DNA of 64,000 bases from Eriocheir sinensis (Eukaryota; Arthropoda; Malacostraca; Decapoda; Varunidae), in assembly GCF_024679095.1 (NCBI RefSeq), contig NC_066528.1, positions 19,757,631 through 19,821,630 of the forward strand, written 5' to 3'. The notes under the pieces are model-generated. The model saw only the letters and a program-made list of their open reading frames with translations, did not search any database and was not told the origin of the DNA. The translations under genes were made by a program, and so were the position numbers. The stretch's first letter is position 1. Every line of letters starts with the position of its first letter. This document shows, one piece after another, positions 55,524 to 64,000 of the stretch.

Positions 55524-55570
<47 letters not shown>
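55524..55570 (+). repeat. (GA)n microsatellite
   Basis: Pure run, about 140 bp from a complementary (CT)n. Confidence 0.93.
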
Positions 55571-55571
<1 letters not shown>

Positions 55572-55710
55572 CACTAATAACTGCAACTTTCCTCCACTTT
55601 TCTGTAATCTTCACAAACGCTCTCTTTCGTAAATGAAGTTTTGCTCTAATTTTCTTTCGGTAACTTTTTCTTATTTTCTTATGAGCATTACTATTTAAGT
55701 ATTCTAAGGA

Positions 55711-55808
<98 letters not shown>

Positions 55809-55824
55809 CTCGCTCTCGCTCTCG
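55711..55824 (+). repeat. (CT)n microsatellite ending in CTCGCT units
   Basis: About 47 CT units, then CTCGCT repeats. Confidence 0.95.
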
Positions 55825-55869
55825 CCCTTGTCTTATTTTCATTAATACTTTTCTTTTCTTTCTACTCCA

Positions 55870-56535
55870 TCATCACCTGTTTCTCCTCCTCCTCCTCCTC
55901 CTCCTCGTTCTTCTTCTTTAACTTCCTGCTCTTCTTTTTTCTCCTCTGCTTCTCATCATCATCAGTTATCTCCTAATTCCTCTTACTCTATTTTTTGCTG
56001 TTCCTGTTTCTGCGTTTTCTTGGTATTTATTTTAACTTTTAATATCTTGCTTTTTCTCCTGTTTCAGCTTCTCTTCTCTTTTTTTTCTTTTTTGTTCACG
56101 TCCTCCTCCATTTCCTCCTCCTCCTTCTCTCTTCTTTTTTGTAATCGTTATTTTTTATTCTATTTTCTCTTTCTTATTCGTTTTATCCTTCTGCTGTTTC
56201 TCGTTCTTGCTTTCTTTATGTTCGTTTTTAGCGTCTCTTCCAAATCTTTCTTTTCCTCTTTTCTTCCTCTTTTTCTTCGTGGTTTTCTGTTTTTTTCATT
56301 ATTCTTATTTTCTTCGTTTTAGCTCCTCTTCTTCACCTTTCTTCTCCTCCTCTCTTCCTCCATTTCTTCTTGTTCTTTTCTAAAAAAAAATTTATTATCC
56401 TTATTCGTATCTTCATTTCTCTCTCTTTATATTTTTTTTGATCATCTCTTATTCCTTTTCCTCTCTTGTTCTTGTTTAACCTTTCCATCTATCACATCCT
56501 CCTCCTCCTCCTCCTCCTCCTCCTCCTTCTCACCT
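55870..56535 (+). repeat. Pyrimidine-rich domain with (TCC)n ends
   Basis: T/C-rich sequence with TCC runs at 55885-55907 and 56496-56528. No coding signal. Confidence 0.8.
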
Positions 56536-56673
56536 TGTTTCATTTACCTGGATATATGGTTCCCTTAAATTCCTTACGTAGTGGACTTACGATGTAGTGA
56601 ATCTTGCAATGTACTGCGTCTACACTATACGGTCTGCCCTCTTGTGTGTGTGTATAGCGAAGTGTATGTGTGT

Positions 56674-56741
56674 GGGGGGGGGGTTGTGTTTGTGTGTGTT
56701 GGGGGGGGGGGGTACTATGTGTGTGTGTTGGGGGGGGGGGG
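56674..56741 (+). repeat. Three long G runs
   Basis: Runs of 10, 12 and 12 G at 56674-56683, 56701-56712 and 56730-56741, each separated by 17 bases of GT-rich sequence. Confidence 0.9.
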
Positions 56742-56744
56742 AGG

Positions 56745-56820
56745 ATAAAGAGAGAGAGAGAAAAAAAAAGATATGAACTTAAGAAAGGAGAAAGAGAGAG
56801 AAGGAATACGGAAGAAAGAA

Positions 56821-56860
<40 letters not shown>

Positions 56861-57845
56861 AATCAAACAACTTACTTTCCCTTTTTAATATGCCAGCGAC
56901 GCGAAGGTGTGGAAGAACCCGTCCGTAATAACTTGCTGAAGAGGAGGAGGAGGAGGAGGAGGAGGAGGAGGAGGAGGAGGAGGAGGGGAAGCATAAGAGA
57001 AGGAGCAGAGGATGAATTAAGAAAAGGGAAGAGGAGGAAATCAGGAAAAGAGAAAGAGGAAGAGGGGATCGAAAGAGAAGGAGGAAGAGAGGAAATGAGG
57101 AGGAGGATGAGGAGAATTATTAAAAGAAAGAGGAGAAGAAAGAAAAGGAAGAAAAGGAGAAAGAGTAAGGAAGTCAAAAGAAGAAGAGAGGAAAGAAAGA
57201 GGAGGAGGATAACTAAGGGAGGAAGAGAAGAAGAAGAGGAAGGAAGAGAAGGAGGAAAGAGAGCAAGGAGTGAATCAGTACGAGGAAGAGAGTAATGAAG
57301 AGGAGGAGGAGGAAGAAGAAGAGGAAGACGAGGAAGAAGATGAAGATGGATGAAGAGGAGGAGGAGGAGAAGGAGGAGAATGAGAGTGGAAAGAGTGAAT
57401 AAGTACGAGGAAGAGAGGAATGAAGAGGAGGGAGGAAGGAGGAGGAGGAGGAAGAAGAGGAAGAAGAGGAGGAGGAGGAGGGGTTAGGGTACCCTGATAT
57501 ATATTGTTGGAGTAAGAAAAAGAGGAAGAAGATGAAGACGATGAAGAGGAGGAGGAGGAGGAGGAGGAGGAGAAGGAGAATGAGAGTGCAAAGAGTGAAC
57601 AAATACGAAGAATGGAGAGGAAGGGAAGGAGGAGGAGGAAGAAGAGGAAGAAGAGGAGGAGGAGGAGTAGAAGAAGGAGGAGAATGAAAGTGCAAGGAGT
57701 GAATACGAACAAGGAAGAGAGGAATGAAGAGGAGGAAGGCAACTCGGAGGAGGAAGAAGAGGAAGAAGAGAAGGAGGAGGAGGGGAAGGGTACCCGGATA
57801 TATATTGGCCCGGGCTGCATATTAAATTCTTTTTGGATATTTCCC
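56745..57845 (+). repeat. Polypurine domain with (AGG)n and imperfect repeats
   Basis: About 1.1 kb of A/G-rich sequence. (AGG)n lies at 56941-56985. GTACGAGGAAGAGAG(T/G)AATG recurs at about 57278 and 57403, and GGGTACCC(T/G)GATATATATTG at 57486 and 57788. All long frames are shadows. Confidence 0.88.
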
Positions 57846-58039
57846 GAGGCCAGAAAAATGAGATAACATAAAGCAGGAGTTAAATATTTAGACTCGGCAG
57901 CGTCTGTGTGTTAATTAAAAGAGGAATTCGGCCGAGAAAACGTTGATGCGATGCGGCCGGAAAACGTTGCGCCTCCTGAAACGTTAGCTATGTTACGCCT
58001 CTACAAACGTTACTGGATATTTACTTTAGACTTACTTAG

Positions 58040-58141
<102 letters not shown>

Positions 58142-59190
58142 TTCTATTTGTTTTTATTTTCCCGTTGCGCCTCAAGAAATTACTCCTTTTATAAATATTA
58201 CTAAAAACTTTTAATATTAGTGAACGTATACACACACACCCATTACCTTCTTATATATTATACTTTCCTTATTTTTTCTCCTTGTTTCCTTGAATTTATA
58301 TATACAGTGACTTTCTTTATTTTCTTCTTTTCTCTACTGTCTTGTGTTATACCTTAAAACAATCTTACTTTTTCTTGTTTTCTTTATTTTTAGTTTTATT
58401 TTGTTTTGGAGGATAAATATTTCCTTTTAAAAACAACTACTTTTAAATCTCAACTTCTCTTCAGGTTACCCTTATTAATTTTGTTTCCCCTTTGTTTCGC
58501 TTATTAAAATCTTCAGCAGAAAGATTCAATGCTTTCTTACACACACACAGAAAGTACATACACTCACGCGAACACCTTTTTACTTTTTATCTTTTCTTAA
58601 TCTTTTTCCTCTTTTCCCCTTGTAGATTCTTTTCTTATGTCTGTCCTTGTGTGTAAATTCTCTTCTTCACCTGTACTGACAAACTATTTCTACCTCTCCC
58701 TTATACCTGATATTTTCTTTCATTAATTCGTCATTTCCATACATTTCCTTCATTTCCATACATTTAAATACATTTCCTTCTATTTCCATCTCTACCTGCC
58801 CATCCATTCCCTTCTCTGCACCTCTCAAACTAACTCTAAATATGGACTCGGTTGCTAAGTTCCCCGCGTTCGTCAGACATTTCCTTCTACTCTTTTACTT
58901 AATTTCACTCGTCTATATTTCTACCTTTCCCTTCCTTTCTTTCCTTCAGTCCTTTCCCTTCCCTGCACTCCTCAAACTACTTCTAATTACGGACTCGGTT
59001 GCACTTTTTCCGCTTTCTCCTCCTCGCTCCTTTGTATTTTCCTCCATGCAGTGCTCACTTCTCTCCCTCTTACCCTGTACTTTGCTCCACTCTCAGGGAA
59101 GGGGAGGAGGGAGAGAGGGAGAGAGAGAGAGGAAGGGAGAAGGAAGGAGAGAGGGGAGTGATTGTGATTTGCGGTATTAAAACATTAGAT

Positions 59191-59223
59191 ACACACACAC
59201 ACACACACACACAAACACACACA

Positions 59224-59271
<48 letters not shown>

Positions 59272-59289
59272 CACACTCACACTCACACA
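59191..59289 (+). repeat. (CA)n with (CACT) variants
   Basis: CA run with ACTCAC interruptions at both ends. Confidence 0.92.
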
Positions 59290-59428
59290 CAAAGCAAGGG
59301 AGGAAAGGAGAGGACAAAGGAAGAAAGGAAGGAGGAAGGAAGGGAGGGAGGGAGGAAGAGAGGAAAGAAGGAAGGAAGGAAGAGAAGAAGAGGAAGACAA
59401 GAAAGAGGAAATAATTGTTTTTTGCTTA

Positions 59429-59535
<107 letters not shown>

Positions 59536-59595
59536 GGACAGCAGAATCATTAGGGAGAAAATAATGTTGCAACTCTATCAATAACCGAACTTAAG

Positions 59596-60105
59596 AGGAG
59601 GAGGAGGAGGAGGAGGAGGAGGAGGAAGAAGAGGAAGAGGAGGAAGAATCATTTACACACTCACAAAAATCAGGTTCCTTCCTCTTTCTCTTCTTCATCT
59701 CCTCCTCCTCCTCCTCCTCCTCCTCCTGCGGTCATTAGGGTCTCGGGAAGGATCATTACCTGGGTCGTACCTTAGAAGGGGATCGAACACCTTGACGCGG
59801 GTAAGAGACGATGACGCAATCTAAATCCTTGTGCCAAGAGGGTTTAGGAGGAGAAGGAGGAGAAGGAAGAAGAAGCGGAAGAGGAGGAGGATGAAGAATT
59901 GGTGGAGGAGGAAGAGTAGTAGTTGTAGTAGTAGTAGTAGTAGTAGTAGTAGGAGGAGGAGGAGGAAGAGAAGGAGGAGGAGGAGGAGGAGGAGGAGATG
60001 ATGAAGAAGATAAAGAGGAAGAGAAAGAGCGTTTTTGTGTGTGTATGTAAATGATTCTTCTTCGTCTTCCTCTTCCTCCTCCTCCTCCTCCTCCTCCTCC
60101 TCTTC
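59596..60105 (+). repeat. AGG/TCC/AGT trinucleotide blocks
   Basis: (GAG)n at 59596-59650, (TCC)n at 59700-59728, (AGT)n near 59920-59950, (AGG)n to 60000 and (TCC)n at 60070-60102. The unique island at 59729-59850 separates them. Confidence 0.88.
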
Positions 60106-60119
60106 TTAATTAATGCGTA

Positions 60120-60865
60120 GTTTTTGTTTCCTCTTATAATTGTTGGTGAAATTTTATCTAAACGTTATTTCCTTCTCTTCTCCTTTCCTTTCCTTCCTTC
60201 CTTCCTTCCTTCCTTATTTCTTTCTCCTTTCTCTCCTCTTCTCCTTCGGTCTATATATTTTTCCTTCCTTTCATTCTCCCTTTTTTTACCTTTTTTTTAT
60301 ATTTCTTGTCTTCCTTCTCTCTCTCCTTCCTTCCTTTATTTACGATACTCTCTCTTTCCTCCTCCTCCTCTTCGTTCTATATTTCATCCTTTCATTTTCT
60401 TCCTCCTTTTTTTCCCTTCATTTCTTTCTCGTTTTCTCTTCATCTTTCACATTTATCAAACCGTTTTTCTTCCTCCTTTTATCCACTTTCTTTCTTTCTC
60501 CTTTCTCTCTTCCTCTCCTTCGATTCATATTTCTTCCTTCTCTTCATTCCTACATTTTTCCTTCATTAATTTTTTTTGTCTTCTATTCATCTTTCAAGTT
60601 TCTCATCTTCCACTTCTTGTATCCTTTTATCTCTTATCTCTCCTTCATCTTTGTGTTCCTTCTTCTTCTTTTTCGTTTTCTTTTTCGTTTTCTTTTTCTT
60701 TTTCTTCTTCTTTTTCTTTTTCTTTTTCTTTTTCTTTTCTTCTTCTTCTTCTTCTTCGTCATATATTTCACTCCCTTCCATTCTTCATTTTTCCTTTCGT
60801 TCTCTTCGCCTTTTTGTTCCTCCTCCTCCTCCTTTTTCTTCTTCTTCTTCGTTCTGTTAATTAAG
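60120..60865 (+). repeat. Polypyrimidine domain
   Basis: T/C-rich; (TTTTTC)n near 60665-60745 and (TTC)n. Open frames of about 250 codons are Phe/Leu/Ser shadows. Confidence 0.88.
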
Positions 60866-61115
60866 GAAACCAATATGTGTAAATTTATGGCTCTCTGAAT
60901 ATCATGTTTCTTTTAGTGATAAGTTGCTTCAGTAAATTCTAGAGCAATATTTTCCTCTCTTGCTCCTTCTCGAATAATATTAATGTTCGCTTTATCGTGT
61001 ATATCATCCTGTGTTTTTATTTTGCTGTTTCTTCTTTGTATTTTTTTGGGGGGGTTTATTATTATGATTATTATTAGTATTATTTGTTTCTGTGGGGGGG
61101 TAAGGGGTGGGGGAG

Positions 61116-61117
<2 letters not shown>

Positions 61118-61182
<65 letters not shown>
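61118..61182 (+). repeat. (GT)n microsatellite
   Basis: Pure run of about 32 units. Confidence 0.94.
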
Positions 61183-61184
<2 letters not shown>

Positions 61185-61429
61185 GCTGGTCTTAATTATT
61201 ATTATTATCATCTTTATTTTCTCCTTCATCATCTTTTTAATTTTTCTTTTTTCTTCTTTTTCTTCATTATAATCTTTTCTTCTTTGTCTTCTTATTCATC
61301 TTCGTTACCTTCTTGTTCTCCTTGTTCTTGTTCTCGTTTTTCTTCTTCTTCTTCTTCTTCTCTCACTTCTTCGATTTTCTGTAATAAAAATGTTTGCAAA
61401 CTGAAGTGCTCTCGACGCTATTGTTTTAG

Positions 61430-61432
<3 letters not shown>

Positions 61433-61497
<65 letters not shown>
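61433..61497 (+). repeat. (GT)n microsatellite
   Basis: Pure run of about 32 units, the second of two within 320 bp. Confidence 0.94.
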
Positions 61498-61500
<3 letters not shown>

Positions 61501-61519
61501 GATTGCTGATAAACTTAAG

Positions 61520-62222
61520 AATAAAACGAAGAAGAGAGGGAGAGACAAAGAAGGGAAGAAAAGGAGGGAGAGAAGGAGAGACAGAAAGAGAAAGAAGAGA
61601 GAAAGGAAGAAAGGAGGAAGATATGAATAGACAGATAAAAAAGGGGAGGGAAAAAGAGTGAGAAAAAGGATGAAAGGAAGAGGGGAAAAAGGAATAAACG
61701 GAAAAACAGAGAAGGAAAGGAGAGAAAGCAGAAATGAAGGAAGGAAGGGAGAGACAGAGAGGAAGAAAGCGAAGGAGAATGGAAGGAATAGAGGAAAAAC
61801 AGAGGACGAAAAGAATAGAGAAGAAAAGAAGAGAGGGGGAGACAGAGAGAGAAAGAGAGAAGGAAAAGAAGGAAGAAAGGAAAAATAGAAAGAAGGGAGG
61901 AGGGAAGAAGGGAGGGAGAAACGAGAAAAAAAAGTAAGGAAGGAAGGAAGGAAGGTAGAAAGAGAGGGGGAGACAGAGAAGAAAAGAAAGTGAAAAGGAA
62001 AGAAAGAAAGAAGGAAGGAAAAAAAAGAAGGAAGGAAAGAAAGAAAGTAAAAAGGGAGGGAAGAAGAGAAGGCAGGGAGGTAAGAACTCGATGCTTGGAG
62101 AGAAGGAAAGAAGGAAGGAAGGAAGGAAGGTAGTTAGACAGAGAAGAGGAGACAGAGAAAAAGAAATAAAGAATGAAGGAAAGAAAGAAAGTTGGAAGGG
62201 AGGGAGGGAAGAAGGGAGGGCA
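61520..62222 (+). repeat. Polypurine domain (GGAA/GAAA-rich)
   Basis: About 700 bases of A/G-rich sequence with imperfect ~115-150-bp units (GGAAGGAAGGAAGGTAG and AGAGACAGAGAA recur). Minus-strand frames up to 273 codons are shadows. Confidence 0.88.
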
Positions 62223-62419
62223 GCCAGGTAGGAACTCAATGATTAGGACGTGAATCACCTTGCTAAATTACCTTTATGGCAGAATCAACACGCGTCCGGT
62301 TACTGCTTGGTTCAGTACGCGTGGGGGACAGGTTTCTCAGTATTGGTGGTGCATAGCGACGAAATGGCTTCTCCTTTTATCTTTTCTTCTGTTTATTTCC
62401 TACTTTCGCTGGTTAATTG

Positions 62420-62775
62420 AGGGTAGGCAGATTAAGGTTTTATTTTTGTGCATTTTCATTTCTTGCGTTATCGAGTTTTGCATTATTCTTAAGTTTCTTT
62501 GGGTCTGTCTCTGTTCTTTCTTTATTTTTCTTTCTTTCAGTTCATCTATTTATCTATCTATTTGTCTGTCATTCTATCTATATCGTTCTAAATCCATCTT
62601 CTGTGTATTTTTTGTTCTTGCATTATCGAGTTTTGTATTATTCTTTTGTTTCTTTGGGTCTGTCTTTGTTCTTTCTTTATTTTTCTTTATTTTAATTTAT
62701 CTATTTATCTATCTATTTGTCTATCATTCTATCTATATCTTTCTAAATCCATCTTTCGCGTTCTTCTTTTTTCTT
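62420..62775 (+). repeat. ~160-bp direct duplication
   Basis: TTATCGAGTTTTG(C/T)ATTATTCTT and TTCTTTGGGTCTGTCT, then TCTATCTATTTGTCT, occur twice in the same order. Confidence 0.85.
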
Positions 62776-62789
62776 CCTTTCGTTCATCA

Positions 62790-63240
62790 TTACTATCATT
62801 CTCAAACTCCTTTTCCTCAATCAATTTTCTCTGCACTTTTTCTTCCTTTTTAACATCATCTTCAAAATCATTCTATTCTTTTTCTCGTTCAACATTAGCA
62901 TTCTCATATTCCTTTTCCTCAATCAATTTTCTCTGCGCCTTTTCCTTCCTTTTAAACATCATCTTCAACATCATTCTATACTTCATTCTCGTTCAACATT
63001 AACACTCTCATAATCCTTTACCTCAATCTAGCTTCCGTGCAATTCTTCTTCCTTTTTTAACATCATCATCAAAATCATTCTATTCTTTTTGTCGTTTAAC
63101 ATTCTCATTCTTATATTCTTTTACCTCAATCTAGTTTCCGTGCAATCATTCTTCCCTTTATCATCATCTTCAACATCCTATTCTCTTTTCTCCATCACTA
63201 TTATCATTTCTTCATTCCTTTATCTCTATTCTCCGTGCAG
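62790..63240 (+). repeat. ~115-bp tandem repeat, 4 copies
   Basis: AACATCATCTTCAA(A/C)ATCATTCTAT(T/A)CTT-type units with CCTCAATC(A/T)A and TCTCGTTCAACATTA. Sequence quality of copies falls towards 63240. Confidence 0.8.
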
Positions 63241-63419
63241 TTTTTCTTCCCTTGTATCATCATTGCTCTACTTTCTTTTTACGATCTATTTTTAAAGCAC
63301 GTCATCCCCGCTGACTTCTCCTCCTCCTCGCTGGCCCGGTCCGGTACACACACAACATTACCCGGACGAGGCGCTCTTAATATGTCGCCTCTCAGTTTAT
63401 CAACTCTCCCGTGCATAAT

Positions 63420-63850
63420 GTAGAAGGTTTGCCCACTCCCGCTCATCCTGCCTTCATTATCTTTAAGAGGCAAACACGAGGAGGAGGAGGAGGAGGAAGA
63501 GGAGGAGGAGGAGGAACTGGTTTAGAGTGGACTGCGTAGTGTTGTGTGTGTCTACGTTCGTTGGTATCAAACTACATAAAAGGTTTGCTTACACTCGTTC
63601 ATTCTTGATCAGTATTCTTAGAGGCAAACACTAGAAGGAGAAGGAAGAGAAGGAGGGACCAGTGTAGCCTGAAGAAATGCATAGTTTTTTTAGTGTATAA
63701 GTACGTAGGAGTAACATTATAAGAAGGAGGAGAAGAAGAAAGAGTAAGAAGAGGAGGAGGAGGAGGAAAGACCACGGTAGCCTGAAGACATCCATAGTTT
63801 TGTGTGTGTGTTTAGGTACGTAGGTGAGACACTATAAGAAGGGGGAGAAG
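63420..63850 (+). repeat. ~155-bp tandem repeat with GAGG runs
   Basis: GGTTTGC(C/T)(C/T)AC(T/A)C, AGAGGCAAACAC and GTAGCCTGAAGA(A/C)AT recur two to three times, separated by variable AGG runs. Purine-rich sequence continues to the window end. Confidence 0.75.
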
Positions 63851-64000
63851 GATAAGAAGAAAGAAGAAGAAGAGAAGGAGAAACTAGGATAAGAAGAAGA
63901 AGAAGGAGTAGAAGAAAGAGGAAGAAGAAGAGAAGGAGAAACTAGAGTAGCGTGAATGGAAGATAGAATCGAAAAACACGAAAGATTAGAGAAAACAGAT

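Noticed and set aside
61418..62258. 273- and 247-codon minus-strand frames
   Set aside because: Reverse strand of a polypurine domain; composition is Phe/Leu/Ser only.

Overview
This is nuclear DNA from an animal, most likely an arthropod and probably a decapod crustacean such as a crab or shrimp. Three things point there. The only gene has ten coding exons with GT-AG introns. Simple repeats are extremely dense (GA, CT, CA, GT, GACA, GATA, AGG, CTTC and CCCTT). Several dispersed elements resemble short repeats familiar from decapod genomes. No bacterial, organellar or viral gene organisation is visible. The species call is inference; the gene structure is read directly.

Bases 1-30791 hold the 3' part of one plus-strand gene for a Sidestep-family immunoglobulin-superfamily receptor. 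In insects these receptors guide motor axons and pair with Beaten-path proteins. Ten exons join in one open frame of 694 residues: the end of one Ig domain, two complete Ig domains, a fibronectin III domain, one membrane helix and a 284-residue cytoplasmic tail. The tail is rich in Gln, His and Pro, carries a PPPY motif and ends in a PDZ-ligand-like Ser-Ser-Val. The signal peptide and the first Ig domains lie upstream of the window. All nine junctions keep phase. The ectodomain exons sit in introns of 0.5-2 kb. The tail exons are separated by introns of 13.8 kb and 6.2 kb, built almost wholly of tandem repeats with a few unique, enhancer-like islands.

From 30.8 to 64 kb I find no confident gene. 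The stretch holds microsatellites, kilobase-scale polypurine or polypyrimidine domains, minisatellites with periods of about 110-180 bp, a 249-bp MITE with long inverted repeats, a SINE-like insertion with a 12-bp target duplication, and a 1.1-kb head-to-head (foldback) repeat array whose family recurs at three other places. It also holds an isolated exon-like 57-bp segment at 36436 and a promoter-like cluster near 35.25-35.50 kb: seven AGGTCA half-sites, a TATA box, an initiator and AATAAA, possibly a solo LTR.

The most notable observations are a retrotransposon-derived cryptic exon (8224-8386) that would release a soluble receptor ectodomain, tandem decoy copies of the exon-7 splice acceptor, the AGGTCA/TATA cluster, the foldback repeat family, and several intronic islands dense in homeodomain, POU and E-box words. 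I found no convincing new multi-gene system.
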